Assembly: GCF_025398335.1 (NCBI RefSeq)
Contig: NZ_JAODOO010000005.1
Coordinates: forward strand, 124,001 to 188,000
Source of the DNA: Clostridium sp. CX1
GTDB lineage: Bacteria > Bacillota > Clostridia > Clostridiales > Clostridiaceae
Length of the DNA: 64,000 nucleotides
Direction: 5' to 3'
The notes under the pieces were generated by a model. The model was not told the origin of the DNA. It was given only the letters and a program-made list of their open reading frames with translations, and did not search any database. Numbering within the stretch: the stretch's first letter is position 1; each line of letters starts with the position of its first letter. Of the stretch, positions 48,418-57,633 are shown in pieces. The position numbers and the translations under genes are program-made.

Positions 48418-49593
48418 TTATTTCACTTTATCTTTAGCTATTTCTAGAGCCTTGCTAAACTGTGGATCTGTATTCCTATCGTAAGCTTTTTGTCTTAAGT
48501 CATCAGGATACTCTACTTCTACATCAGGCTTAATTCCAGTATGATGAATATTTTCTCCGTTTGGAGTGTAATATTTTGAGACTGTAACCTTTAGAGCTGT
48601 GCCATCTCCTGTATCCAGTATTGTTTGAACAACACCCTTTCCAAAAGTCTTTTTACCAACTAAGGTACCAATCTTATAATCTCTAACAGCTCCAGAGAAT
48701 ATCTCTGACGCACTGGCAGTTCCTTCATTTGTAAGAACTGTAAGAGGTACTCCAATAGCATCTCCGCCCTTAGATTTATACTCTTTCTTGTTTTTATATT
48801 TATCTATTGTTGAAACTATAACCTTGTCTTTTGGCACAAAATTAGAAACCATATCTACACACTCGTCAAGTAACCCACCAGGATTTCCTCTTAGATCAAC
48901 TATTAATGATTTCATTCCTTTTCCCTGAAGCTCTTTAAGTTTACTTGTAAAGTTTTTAGCTGTATTCTCATCAAACATTGAAACCTGTATCATTCCTATA
49001 TTATCATTTAACATTTCACCTTTAACGGTAACAAGGTTTATTTTCTTTCTTTTTAATTTTACATCAAAGTTCCCCTTACTTTCTCTATAAAGAGTTAACG
49101 TAACTTCTGTTCCTTCTTTACCTTTCATTAGAGATACTGCCTTTTCAAGTTCCTTACCAGTTACATCGGTGCCATTAACCTTTTCTATTATATCTTTAGG
49201 TAATATACCTGCTGCTTTTGATGGTGAATCTTCGAAAACATCTACTATTACAATGTTATCTTCCTTTGCTTGAACTTGAAGGCCAACTCCACTATAGTTT
49301 CCTTCTGTTTGAGTATTAAACTCTTCAAATTCTTTTTTGTTCATGAATACAGTATAGGGATCATTTAATGCTGAGGTCATTCCCTTAACAGCACCTTCTG
49401 CTAAAACTGCATCATCTATTTTACCATCATAGTACTTATAAAGTTCATTTCTTACTTCAAACAGCTTTTGAAACTTAGATATAGCTGCATTTTCATTCCT
49501 GGATATATAGATTCGCGTCCCCAGTAAAGTAATAGTATTAGTGATAAGCACAATTGCTAGTGTCCACGATAACCATTTCTTTTTATTGCCCAA
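48418..49593 (-). CDS. ctpB: Carboxyl-terminal processing protease, S41 family (CtpB-like)
   Basis: 391 aa secreted/anchored serine protease. TM/signal helix at about 10-30, PDZ domain (about 95-175; GLQVQAKEDNIVIV and GILPKDIIEKVNG), and S41 core with the catalytic Ser in GTASASEIFSGA and Lys in GKKTFGKGVVQT. In B. subtilis CtpB cleaves SpoIVFA during sporulation. Start is TTG at 49593, 7 nt after GAGGT; a GTG at 49602 overlaps that site. It follows ftsX across a hairpin. Confidence 0.92.
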   Translation of the reverse strand: MGNKKKWLSWTLAIVLITNTITLLGTRIYISRNENAAISKFQKLFEVRNELYKYYDGKIDDAVLAEGAVKGMTSALNDPYTVFMNKKEFEEFNTQTEGNYSGVGLQVQAKEDNIVIVDVFEDSPSKAAGILPKDIIEKVNGTDVTGKELEKAVSLMKGKEGTEVTLTLYRESKGNFDVKLKRKKINLVTVKGEMLNDNIGMIQVSMFDENTAKNFTSKLKELQGKGMKSLIVDLRGNPGGLLDECVDMVSNFVPKDKVIVSTIDKYKNKKEYKSKGGDAIGVPLTVLTNEGTASASEIFSGAVRDYKIGTLVGKKTFGKGVVQTILDTGDGTALKVTVSKYYTPNGENIHHTGIKPDVEVEYPDDLRQKAYDRNTDPQFSKALEIAKDKVK

Positions 49594-49707
49594 TTTATCC
49601 ACCTCTTCGCTTTAACCTTCTACTGTTATAGTATTTATATAAATCTTAAATAATTATAACATTAAAAAAAATAAATTTGTAAAACTATTTAAAAATTTTA
49701 TAAAATG

Positions 49708-49732
49708 AGCATGCAGTTTATAACTGCATGCT
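49708..49732 (-). terminator. Terminator after ftsX
   Basis: 11-bp perfect arms AGCATGCAGTT (49708-49718) and AACTGCATGCT (49722-49732), 3-nt loop, T-rich tract beyond on the minus strand. Confidence 0.75.
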
Positions 49733-49819
49733 TTAAAATACAATATACTCTATAGTATATAGATAACATAGTGTTATCTTATATGAAAATAAATTTTCTT
49801 ATACCTTGAGAATTATCTT

Positions 49820-50710
49820 CTAAACTGCTAGGAATTTTCTTATTGACAGAATACTTCCTAAGGAACCTATAACAATACCTGCAAGTATAAACAGGCCTAA
49901 TACGCTAGTTAAAATATATTGAGGATCAATTAGTTGAATTACCATTAAACCTGTTGAGGCTTTAACATAGGCAATTCTATAAGCATAGTACAATAATAGG
50001 TCTGCTACTATACCACCAACTACCCCTATAATTATTCCTTCAATTATAAAAGGCCATCTTATAAACCAGTCTGTAGCACCTATATATTTCATTATACCTA
50101 TTTCTCTTCTTCTAGAATACACAGTAATTTTAATAGTGTTTCCTATTAAAAACAATGAAACTCCAATTAAAATTATGAATATAACAGTTCCTACCCATTT
50201 AATTGTTTTAGTGATAGCCATAAGCTTATCTATAATTTCTCTGCCATCCTTTATGCTTTCTATTCCTTCCATACCCTTAACATTAGTTACAACCTGCGAA
50301 ACTATCTCAGGACTCTGAACTTTAATTATATATGAATTTGGCATTGGATTATCTTTGTCAAGACCTTCTACTAAACTCTTATTTTGCTCCCCAAGTTGGT
50401 CTTTAAATTTCTCCATCGCTTGAGCTTTGCTCTCGTACTGTACATCAACTACTCCATTTACTTCCTTTATCTTTTTCTCTAGATCTCTTTGTTGAGTCAT
50501 AGTTATATTATCCTTTAAGAATATCTTTGCCTCTACTCTAGATTCAACTTCTAATATTCCCTGTTTAACATTTAGTATGCTAAGCAAGAATATACCAAAT
50601 ATAAAAAGTGTTGCTGCAACTGTAGCAGCAGATGCACTACTAACTGTTTTATTTCTCTTTAAACTCTTTAAAGAATCAACTATAAAAAATTTAATTGTAC
50701 TAATCCTCAT
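49820..50710 (-). CDS. ftsX: Cell-division ABC permease FtsX
   Basis: 296 aa. TM1 at about 21-44, an external domain (about 45-165), and three C-terminal TMs (about 170-192, 220-245, 262-290), the standard four-TM FtsX plan. With FtsE it activates cell-wall hydrolases at the septum or sidewall. ATG at 50710 follows GGGGGA with 9-nt spacing and overlaps the ftsE end by 11 nt; the frame is open 8 codons further up without a ribosome site. Confidence 0.93.
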   Translation of the reverse strand: MRISTIKFFIVDSLKSLKRNKTVSSASAATVAATLFIFGIFLLSILNVKQGILEVESRVEAKIFLKDNITMTQQRDLEKKIKEVNGVVDVQYESKAQAMEKFKDQLGEQNKSLVEGLDKDNPMPNSYIIKVQSPEIVSQVVTNVKGMEGIESIKDGREIIDKLMAITKTIKWVGTVIFIILIGVSLFLIGNTIKITVYSRRREIGIMKYIGATDWFIRWPFIIEGIIIGVVGGIVADLLLYYAYRIAYVKASTGLMVIQLIDPQYILTSVLGLFILAGIVIGSLGSILSIRKFLAV

Positions 50711-51386
50711 ATCCGTAAGTCCCCCTTTGCTCATCTCTTACCACAATTCCTTTTTCAATAGCAATAACTCTTTTTTTCATTACATCTACTATATCCTTAG
50801 CGTGAGTTGCCATCAAAATTGTTGTGCCTGCATGATTTATATCATTTAGTGTTTCCATAATGTCCATTGCAGTATCTGGATCTAGATTCCCAGTAGGTTC
50901 ATCCGCTATTAATATAGATGGGTTATTTACAATAGCTCTTGCTAGTGACACCCTTTGCTGCTCTCCTCCGGATAACTCATGTGGAAAAGCCTTATATTTA
51001 TTAGCCAACCCTACTAAAGAAAGCACTACAGGAACTTTTTTTCTTATCTCTCTTAATGGTGCCTCTACTACCCTCATAGCAAAAGCAACATTCTCATATA
51101 CATTTAAAGTTGGAATTAATCTAAAATCCTGAAAAACTACGCCTAACTTTCTTCTGTAATATGGTATTTCTTTTCTCTTAATATTTGTTATATCCATGTT
51201 ATTTACTATTATATTTCCGCTAGTAGCTTGTACCTCTTTAAGTAGCATTTTTATAAATGTAGATTTACCAGCTCCACTTGGTCCAACTAAAAATACAAAC
51301 TCTCCATTTTCAATATTTACATTAATATTCGATAGCGCAAATATATTATTATTGTATACCTTACTTACATTTTTAAACTCTATCAT
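50700..51386 (-). CDS. ftsE: Cell-division ATP-binding protein FtsE
   Basis: 228-aa ABC ATPase: Walker A GPSGAGKSTF, Q-loop GVVFQDFRLI, signature LSGGEQQRVSLARAI, Walker B ILIADEPTGNLDPDT, and H-loop ATHAKDIV. It powers FtsX, whose gene overlaps its 3' end. GGAGAGA site before the ATG. Confidence 0.96.
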   Translation of the reverse strand: MIEFKNVSKVYNNNIFALSNINVNIENGEFVFLVGPSGAGKSTFIKMLLKEVQATSGNIIVNNMDITNIKRKEIPYYRRKLGVVFQDFRLIPTLNVYENVAFAMRVVEAPLREIRKKVPVVLSLVGLANKYKAFPHELSGGEQQRVSLARAIVNNPSILIADEPTGNLDPDTAMDIMETLNDINHAGTTILMATHAKDIVDVMKKRVIAIEKGIVVRDEQRGTYGYED

Positions 51387-51506
51387 CTAAATCTCTCCTT
51401 GTATATACATAAGTTTCCAAGTTTTTTACATTACTATATTTATTATAACATAATAAGACATGAAATTAAAAAACAATTCTACTAATTAATTTATTATTAA
51501 CAAACT

Positions 51507-51546
51507 AAAGTATGCAAAGATAATATAAAATTAATCTGCATACTTT
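51507..51546 (-). terminator. Terminator after the yitT-like gene
   Basis: 10-bp perfect outer arms AAAGTATGCA (51507-51516) and TGCATACTTT (51537-51546) with a partly paired inside; a short T-tract follows on the minus strand. Confidence 0.6.
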
Positions 51547-51588
51547 ATTTACGAAATATTATTTGTTTTTTAGGGGGTATAAATTATT

Positions 51589-52443
51589 TTATGCCTCACT
51601 AATGATATCTTTAAAACCTTCTCCTAAAACCTCATGAGAATCACTTACTGAAATAAATGCCTTAGTATCTATTTCTTTTATATATTGTTTCAACCTTATA
51701 AGTTCCTTTCTCCCAAGAACTGCATACAAAATATACGTATCCTTTTTTGAATAGCCCCCTTGACCATGAAGTATTGTGCATCCTCTATCTAATTCTTTAA
51801 TGATAAACTTACTAATCAGTTCATTTTGAGAACTGATAATCATTACTTGTTTTGACACATTTAGTCCTTCTATAACTCTATCTACTACAACTCCGTTCAT
51901 AATCACACATAAAAGTGAATATAAACCTGCCTCAATACCAAATGCCAATGCTGCCAATAGCGTTACTATAAAATCCACTAAAAGAAGTGACTTTCCCATA
52001 TCTATATGCCAAAACCTATTTAATATCTTAGCTATAATATCAGTACCACCTGTAGACGCATTTTGATTAAATACTATGCCTAATCCTATCCCCCCCATTA
52101 AGGTACCAAATATAGCTGCAAGGAATAAGTCCGTAGTTACTACAAGGCTCGGGGATATTAACTTATCGATAATCCAAAGAAAAGCTGATAGGCTTAAGCT
52201 TGAATATATGGTTTTCGAAGCAAATTGACTTCCAATAACGATGAATCCGATTGTTTGTAATATTATGTCCATAATCAAAGTAAGCAACCCTATGTTAAAC
52301 TTCGGTAAAAAATTATTAATTATTATAGCTATTCCAGTAACTCCCCCTGCTGCAATTTTATTAGGTGCTAAAAATAGTTCTATACTTAAGGCAACAAGCA
52401 ACACTCCCAGGGTTATTAAACTATATTCTTTTACATTTTTCAT
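51589..52443 (-). CDS. YitT family membrane protein with DUF2179 domain
   Basis: 284 aa. Five to six TM helices (residues about 10-180), then a cytoplasmic DUF2179 domain (about 195-284; DRGCTILHGQGGYSKKD and ISVSDSHEVLGEGF). The membrane part carries the family segment NQNASTGGTDIIAKIL. The function is unknown; similar proteins are widespread in Firmicutes, often in several copies. It is monocistronic between ftsE and the transketolase genes. Confidence 0.88.
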   Translation of the reverse strand: MKNVKEYSLITLGVLLVALSIELFLAPNKIAAGGVTGIAIIINNFLPKFNIGLLTLIMDIILQTIGFIVIGSQFASKTIYSSLSLSAFLWIIDKLISPSLVVTTDLFLAAIFGTLMGGIGLGIVFNQNASTGGTDIIAKILNRFWHIDMGKSLLLVDFIVTLLAALAFGIEAGLYSLLCVIMNGVVVDRVIEGLNVSKQVMIISSQNELISKFIIKELDRGCTILHGQGGYSKKDTYILYAVLGRKELIRLKQYIKEIDTKAFISVSDSHEVLGEGFKDIISEA

Positions 52444-52570
52444 AAATCTCTTAACTCCTATTTTAGTAATATGTTCTGCAGTAATTGCTAAATACGAAAA
52501 ATATTTAATAAAATCGCATTTTACTAAGAATAGTTATTCCCTATTTTAAATTTTATATTAAAAAAAGTAA

Positions 52571-52594
52571 GAGGATATAGATTCCTATATCCTC
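52571..52594 (-). terminator. Terminator after the transketolase genes
   Basis: 10-bp perfect arms GAGGATATAG (52571-52580) and CTATATCCTC (52585-52594), 4-nt loop, then TTACTTTTTTT on the minus strand. Confidence 0.88.
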
Positions 52595-52609
52595 CTTTGC
52601 TTAAGTTTT

Positions 52610-53551
52610 CTATTTAAGAGTTAATCCCTTTTTAACTGCCTTAACTATATCATCTGCTGTTAATCCGTAAGCCTTTAATAACTCTGCTGGCTTTCCACTT
52701 TCACCAAAGGTATCTTTTATGCCTACTCTTATTACGGGTGTAGGTAAGTTCTCACTTAACACTTCACATACTGCAGATCCAAGTCCTCCAATAGTACTAT
52801 GTTCCTCTGCAGTTATTACAACTCCAGTTTCTCTTGCTGCATTTATTATTAATTCTTTGTCTATAGGTTTTATAGTATGTACGTTTATAACTTTGACCTT
52901 TATTCCCTCTTCAGAAAGAGTATTGTAAGCTTCAAGTGCTGCATCTACCATTATTCCCGTTGCAACTATAGTAGCTTCTTTTCCTTCTCTCAAAGTTATT
53001 CCTTTACCCAATTCAAATTTATATTCTGGATTGTTATTTATTACAGGAACTCCTGATCTACCTAATCTTACATAGCAAGGTCCTTTATGCTCTATTATAG
53101 CTTTAATTACCTCTTCTGTTTCAACAGCATCACTTGGGCTTATTACTGTCATATTCGGTATGCTTCTCATTAAGGCTATGTCTTCAACAGATTGGTGTGA
53201 AGCACCATCTTCACCTACTGTAATACCTGCATGAGTAGCACATATTTTTACATTTAGGTTAGGGTAACATATAGAATTTCTTATTTGTTCAAAAGCTCTT
53301 CCTGCTGCAAACATAGCAAATGTACTTACAAAAGGTATTTTATCACAAGTTGATATACCAGCAGCTACCGCCATCATATTAGCTTCAGCTATTCCCATAT
53401 TTATAAATCTCTCAGGACAAACTTTTTTAAAATCAGCAGTTTTAGTTGATTTAGATAAGTCTGCATCAAATACAACTACCTTTTCATTTTCCTGTCCCAA
53501 CTTCGCTAATGCCTTTCCGTAAGCTTCTCTTGTTGCTATCTTATTAGACAT
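52610..53551 (-). CDS. Transketolase, C-terminal subunit
   Basis: 313 aa holding the pyrimidine-binding and C-terminal domains of transketolase. The segment FINMGIAEANMMAVAAGIS has the catalytic Glu that activates thiamine diphosphate, and HAGITVGEDGASHQ is the substrate region. It pairs with the N-terminal subunit encoded immediately upstream; its ATG overlaps that stop by one base (TAATG). Split transketolases are common in clostridia and archaea. It supports the non-oxidative pentose phosphate pathway. A DXS-like role is less likely because of size and the pair arrangement. Confidence 0.93.
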   Translation of the reverse strand: MSNKIATREAYGKALAKLGQENEKVVVFDADLSKSTKTADFKKVCPERFINMGIAEANMMAVAAGISTCDKIPFVSTFAMFAAGRAFEQIRNSICYPNLNVKICATHAGITVGEDGASHQSVEDIALMRSIPNMTVISPSDAVETEEVIKAIIEHKGPCYVRLGRSGVPVINNNPEYKFELGKGITLREGKEATIVATGIMVDAALEAYNTLSEEGIKVKVINVHTIKPIDKELIINAARETGVVITAEEHSTIGGLGSAVCEVLSENLPTPVIRVGIKDTFGESGKPAELLKAYGLTADDIVKAVKKGLTLK

Positions 53552-54375
53552 TATTCTTCACCTCCGATTTCATCTAAAGCTTTTTCGCACTGTTCTTTGC
53601 TTGGTGCATTTCCATGCCAACCTGCTTCGTTCTCCATAAAGGATACACCCTTACCCTTTACAGTTTTACAAACTATCATTGTTGGCTTATCTTTAACTGA
53701 TTTTGCTTCTTCAATAGCATTGATTAATTGCTCAAAGCTATGTCCATCAACTTCTATTACATTCCATCTAAAAGCTCTAAACTTATCAGTTATAGGTTCT
53801 GCTGACATAACTTCTGCACAAGGTCCATCTATTTGTAGTCCATTATAGTCAACAAAAGCTGTTAAGTTATCTAGCTTATAGTGAGCTGCTGACATAGCTG
53901 CTTCCCAAACCTGACCTTCTTCTAGCTCTCCATCACCTAATAATGTATATACTCTATAGTCCTTTTTATCTAACTTTCCAGCTAAGGCCATACCAACAGC
54001 TGTGGATACTCCCTGTCCTAATGAACCTGTTGACATATCTACACCTGGAACCTCATTCATATTAGGATGACCTTGCAATATAGAACCAATTTTTCTAAGT
54101 GTTTTTAATTCTTCAACATCAAAGTATCCTCTTCTAGCTAAAGTACTATATAATACAGGTGCTGCGTGTCCTTTGGAAAGAACAAATCTATCTCTATCTA
54201 AATCTCTAGCCTTCTCTGGATTTATATTCATTTGGTTAAAATAAAGGGTAGTTAAAATTTCTACCGCTGATAAAGAACCACCGGGATGACCGGAACCTGA
54301 TTCTGTCAACATCTTTATGATGTCTTTTCTGATAACCTTAGCTGTTTGCTTAAGTTCTTCTATATTTTTCTTCAC
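53551..54375 (-). CDS. Transketolase, N-terminal subunit
   Basis: 274 aa with the thiamine diphosphate-binding motif GDGELEEGQVWEAAMSAAHY through the Asn/Asp metal site (FVDYNGLQIDG), and the His-rich SGHPGGSLSAVE and SKGHAAPVLY segments. Start is GTG at 54375 after AGGAGGT. It forms one enzyme with the C-terminal subunit encoded downstream. Confidence 0.93.
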   Translation of the reverse strand: MKKNIEELKQTAKVIRKDIIKMLTESGSGHPGGSLSAVEILTTLYFNQMNINPEKARDLDRDRFVLSKGHAAPVLYSTLARRGYFDVEELKTLRKIGSILQGHPNMNEVPGVDMSTGSLGQGVSTAVGMALAGKLDKKDYRVYTLLGDGELEEGQVWEAAMSAAHYKLDNLTAFVDYNGLQIDGPCAEVMSAEPITDKFRAFRWNVIEVDGHSFEQLINAIEEAKSVKDKPTMIVCKTVKGKGVSFMENEAGWHGNAPSKEQCEKALDEIGGEE

Positions 54376-54454
54376 AATCTCAACCTCCTAGTAAGCTTGC
54401 ACTTAATAATTTCTTTTTCTATTTTATCATAAAACTCTATTTTTATATATAAAA

Positions 54455-54481
54455 AAATAAGGGTTTAAAAAACCCTTATTT
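54455..54481 (-). terminator. Terminator after endoA
   Basis: 11-bp arms AAATAAGGGTT (54455-54465) and AACCCTTATTT (54471-54481), followed on the minus strand by a seven-T run. Confidence 0.9.
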
Positions 54482-54484
54482 AAA

Positions 54485-54835
54485 CTATTGCAATCCTACA
54501 CTTATTAAAAGTGCTTCATCTACCTTTGTCATGTCTGTATCTGTCATATGACCTATCTTCTCTTTTAGTCTTCTTTTATCTAAAGTTCTTATCTGTTCAA
54601 GCAAAACTACTGAATCCTTATTAAGCCCATAATCCTCAGATGAAATCTCTACGTGAGTTGGTAGTTTCGCCTTATTTATCTGAGAGGTAATAGCTGCTAC
54701 AATTACGGTAGGACTGTATTTATTACCAATATCATTTTGAATAATGATAACTGGCCTAATTCCGCCCTGTTCCGAACCCACTACGGGGCTTAAATCAGCA
54801 TAGAATATATCTCCTCTTTTCACTACTGTTGTCAT
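54485..54835 (-). CDS. endoA: EndoA/MazF-type mRNA interferase toxin
   Basis: 116 aa from [12 protein letters not shown], the same length as B. subtilis EndoA, which cleaves at UACAU. Family motifs: [32 protein letters not shown], and [20 protein letters not shown] at 54835 is chosen from homology; an 11-codon upstream extension exists without support. Its start overlaps the antitoxin gene by 41 nt in another frame. Chromosomal, beside alr, as in bacilli. Confidence 0.94.
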   Translation of the reverse strand: MTTVVKRGDIFYADLSPVVGSEQGGIRPVIIIQNDIGNKYSPTVIVAAITSQINKAKLPTHVEISSEDYGLNKDSVVLLEQIRTLDKRRLKEKIGHMTDTDMTKVDEALLISVGLQ

Positions 54836-55115
54836 CTGGCAAATCACTCTCCGAAAGCTTCGCTTCATATTCTTTAAATTCTTTCATGTCATTTGCAAAG
54901 CCCATTTCTGCAAACTCAAGATTAAGCTGCGCCATTTCTTTATATCCTTTTTCCATTTGCTCTATAATATTTAACCTTTTTTTCTCTTTAATATATAATA
55001 TGATAGCTTCCCTAATAAATTCACTTCTTTTTTTGCAATCTTCTTGAAGTGCCTTGTTAAATTCATTGTATAGTGTTTCTGAGAGGTTTACTACTAATCT
55101 CTTTGAATTTGACAT
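54795..55115 (-). CDS. endoAI: EndoAI-type ribbon-helix-helix antitoxin
   Basis: 106 aa. N-terminal RHH DNA-binding region (1-45; [16 protein letters not shown] and [11 protein letters not shown]) and a flexible acidic C-terminal half that would wrap the toxin ([17 protein letters not shown]). GGAGGT site upstream at about 12-nt spacing. RHH antitoxins commonly repress their own promoter; an SigA-type promoter is 50-80 nt upstream. The last 13 codons overlap endoA. Confidence 0.88.
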   Translation of the reverse strand: MSNSKRLVVNLSETLYNEFNKALQEDCKKRSEFIREAIILYIKEKKRLNIIEQMEKGYKEMAQLNLEFAEMGFANDMKEFKEYEAKLSESDLPDDNSSEKRRYILC

Positions 55116-55164
55116 ATGAAAATTAATACCTCCTATTAACTTAAGCGAAAGTTATGTACACATC

Positions 55165-55194
55165 ATTATAGTCATAAAATCGTAACTATGTCAA
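55165..55194 (-). promoter_or_regulatory. SigA-type promoter of endoAI-endoA
   Basis: Minus strand: -35 TTGACA (55194-55189), 18-nt spacer, -10 TATAAT (55170-55165). It gives the TA pair its own transcription, separate from alr. Confidence 0.75.
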
Positions 55195-55326
55195 AGAAAT
55201 TATACGCAATTTCATCACTTTTCTACTTGTAATGTCAGCATATAATCCCTAATTTTTACACATATGTTATTGTATATGTATACTTACATTAATCTCATTA
55301 AATATGTACCTCGCTAACCCATTAAT

Positions 55327-55341
55327 AGGTATAATATACCT
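55327..55341. repeat. Small palindrome in the alr-endoAI gap
   Basis: AGGTATA-A-TATACCT, arms of 7 bp around one base. Apart from this, the promoter and the hairpin at 55483-55566, the 461-nt gap (55116-55577) shows no gene. Confidence 0.35.
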
Positions 55342-55482
55342 TAATAATATTATGTATTTTTTATCATATGTAGGCCTATTTGCTAATGCCTTTTGTATTA
55401 TCTATATGTTTTGATGAATATGGCAATATACTAGTATATTATACAAAGTATTCATTTTATATACACTAAATCTAACACTTTA

Positions 55483-55566
55483 AGTTAAGAATTAAGATTG
55501 AATATAATGGATGTTAACTATTCACAATGGAGTTTGTCCTTTATCTTTAAATCCTAATTCTTAACT
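55483..55566. repeat. Long imperfect inverted repeat just past alr
   Basis: Outer 17-bp arms (55483-55499 and 55550-55566; core AGTTAAGAATTA) differ at one position, and shorter pairing (GATAAAGGA-like words) continues inward. It lies 11 nt downstream of the alr stop and may end alr transcription. Its AATTAAGAATT style suggests a dispersed intergenic hairpin repeat. Confidence 0.55.
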
Positions 55567-55577
55567 CTAAAATACTA

Positions 55578-56738
55578 CTAAACGTAGTTTCTAACCTTAA
55601 CTACTTGGCCTTCCTTAATGTATACTCTCGGAACTCTTTTGCTTACCATACAAATCACCTCATAGTTGATAGTCCCAAGCATCGGTGCTATATCATCTGC
55701 ATCAAACTTTATATTTCCATCAGTGCCTAACAATATAACTTCATCTCCTACGTTTACTCCTTCTATATCTGTTATATCAATCATACACTGATCCATACAT
55801 ATATTACCAACCACTGGTGCAAACTTTCCATTAATTATAACCTTTGCCTTACCAGACATCATTCTTGTATAACCATCTGCATATCCTACAGGAAGTGTTG
55901 CTATTACACTTTTTCTTGTAGTCCTAAACTTTCTTCCATAGCCTATATACTCATCCTTATCTAGCGTTTTTATATGCATTATATTTGCTTTCCATGTTAA
56001 AGCCGGTTTTATACTTAATATATCCTTATTAACCTCACTAGAAGGATAGTAACCATATAGTATTATTCCTGGTCTTGTTCCATCATAATGAGTATCTGGC
56101 AATTCCATTATTGCAGCACTATTGGCTATATCTCTCATATTTATCTTAATATTTCTTTCCTTTATCTTCTCACAGAACCAATTATATTTGCTAAACTGCA
56201 TTTTCGAATATTCTTTATCAGTCTCATCTGCTGTACAGAAATGTGAAAACAATCCTTCTACCTCTATATTCGGCAAATTGCTAATTTTATGTATTTCCTC
56301 AATACTTTCTTCACAAGGTAAAAATCCTATTCTACCCATACCAGTATCTACAGCAATATGAATTTTTACTATTTTATTTTTGCTCTTTCCAGCCTCGGAT
56401 AAACTAAGAGCATAATCATATGAAGATACCGTTGGTTCCAAATTGTATTCCAACAATTCTTCAGTTAAGGTGCCAGGAGTAAGTCCTAAAATCATTATAG
56501 GACAATTAATACCTGATTTTCTTAATTCTACCGCCTCACTTATTACCGCTACGGCAAGTCTTGTAGCACCATTTTCTAAAACTACAGGTGCTATATCAAT
56601 AGCTCCATGTCCATAAGCATCAGCCTTAACTACCGCAATTAATTCTTTACTTTTAGCTAATTTTCTAATTTGCTGTATATTATAGGCTATGTTGTCTAAG
56701 TTAATTTCAGCCCATACCGGTCTAAAATTATTAAACAT
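55578..56738 (-). CDS. alr: Alanine racemase
   Basis: 386 aa, makes D-alanine for the cell wall. PLP-binding Lys38 in AVVKADAYGHGA, and the second catalytic Tyr in DEYIGYGRKF. The carbamylated-Lys-type residues and VGNICMDQCMIDIT are in place. The gene follows the GerS-like lipoprotein gene by 175 nt, and sits before endoAI-endoA, the conserved Firmicute order acpS-(ydcC)-alr-endoAI-endoA. In C. difficile the alr2 gene beside gerS has the same setting. Confidence 0.96.
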   Translation of the reverse strand: MFNNFRPVWAEINLDNIAYNIQQIRKLAKSKELIAVVKADAYGHGAIDIAPVVLENGATRLAVAVISEAVELRKSGINCPIMILGLTPGTLTEELLEYNLEPTVSSYDYALSLSEAGKSKNKIVKIHIAVDTGMGRIGFLPCEESIEEIHKISNLPNIEVEGLFSHFCTADETDKEYSKMQFSKYNWFCEKIKERNIKINMRDIANSAAIMELPDTHYDGTRPGIILYGYYPSSEVNKDILSIKPALTWKANIMHIKTLDKDEYIGYGRKFRTTRKSVIATLPVGYADGYTRMMSGKAKVIINGKFAPVVGNICMDQCMIDITDIEGVNVGDEVILLGTDGNIKFDADDIAPMLGTINYEVICMVSKRVPRVYIKEGQVVKVRNYV

Positions 56739-56913
56739 AAAACATCCCCCCCAAAATTATATTAAGCACTAATTTTATTATCTACTAATTAGCCCCTAAC
56801 ATTAATTATACAACATTTTTAATAATATTATAATTGCAAATATTAAGATTTTTGATTTAACACGCAAAATAAAATGGCACGAACCCATTAGTAAGCCCCT
56901 GCCAACCTGTATC

Positions 56914-57528
56914 TCAACTATTTACATCAAATAATTCTTGTTGTAATTCTGTATTTGCTTTAAAATTACTATACTCAATGTTAACCTTCTCTCTATCCTT
57001 AGAGTCTAGTATTCTTAAATACTTAGGTGAGTTGTCTTTAAGATCTATATATAACTCTGATTTACTAATGTTTTTATTGTTACCTGGAATATCCAAATGT
57101 ATAACTTGATATTCTTCATTATTTATCTTTTTAAAGGAATTTTTCACTGTTTCATTTGTGTATATCATGCCTATATATTCACCAATAAAACTTAGCTTGA
57201 ATAAACTATCAAAATCTCTATCTGTATTATAGTTTAATCCATTTTGTAAATCTTTTATAAATATTTTGTTATCTTTATATATTAGGATTCTGCTTTTTTC
57301 TAACTCAAACCTATATCCATACTTTTTATCGTAAAATTGTTTCCCACCATAATTTATAACTTGTTTATCATTCTGTATTTTCATGGTTATGTCGCAGGTA
57401 TAGCTGTCCAAGTTTTTCAAATAATCAATTGCTTTCTCTGTATCTCTATTATTTCTATTACAACCTAAAGAAAGTATTAAGAAAGCAAAGGACATAAGGG
57501 ATAATATTATTAGTGTACCTTTTTTCAT
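56914..57528 (-). CDS. GerS-like lipoprotein (LolA-type fold), probable germination factor
   Basis: 204 aa lipoprotein. Signal peptide with lipobox ending LSLGC; the lipidated Cys would be Cys23. The mature part (NRNNRDTEKAIDYLKNL onward) has the outer-membrane-lipoprotein-sorting-like pattern of beta strands seen in YdcC and GerS. ATG at 57528 follows GGAGGA; a longer frame to 57558 lacks a site. In C. difficile, GerS lies beside alr2 and acts with the amidase CwlD to process cortex during germination. The assignment rests on position, lipobox and size rather than a strong sequence motif. Confidence 0.7.
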   Translation of the reverse strand: MKKGTLIILSLMSFAFLILSLGCNRNNRDTEKAIDYLKNLDSYTCDITMKIQNDKQVINYGGKQFYDKKYGYRFELEKSRILIYKDNKIFIKDLQNGLNYNTDRDFDSLFKLSFIGEYIGMIYTNETVKNSFKKINNEEYQVIHLDIPGNNKNISKSELYIDLKDNSPKYLRILDSKDREKVNIEYSNFKANTELQQELFDVNS

Positions 57529-57633
57529 AGAATTCCTCCTGGAAATGGATTTTCTCAAGTATCATCTCACTATAAATACTATTCTCTTATGTCTCTTTAT
57601 ATTCTCATGGTTGTAAAATTTTAGCCTTTCAAC

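Noticed and set aside
52610-54375. The two-gene thiamine enzyme as a DXS pair or a pyruvate dehydrogenase E1 pair
   Set aside because: Sizes, the SGHPGGSLSAVE and SKGHAAPVLY segments and GDGELEEGQVWEA match split transketolase; no E2/E3 genes are adjacent.
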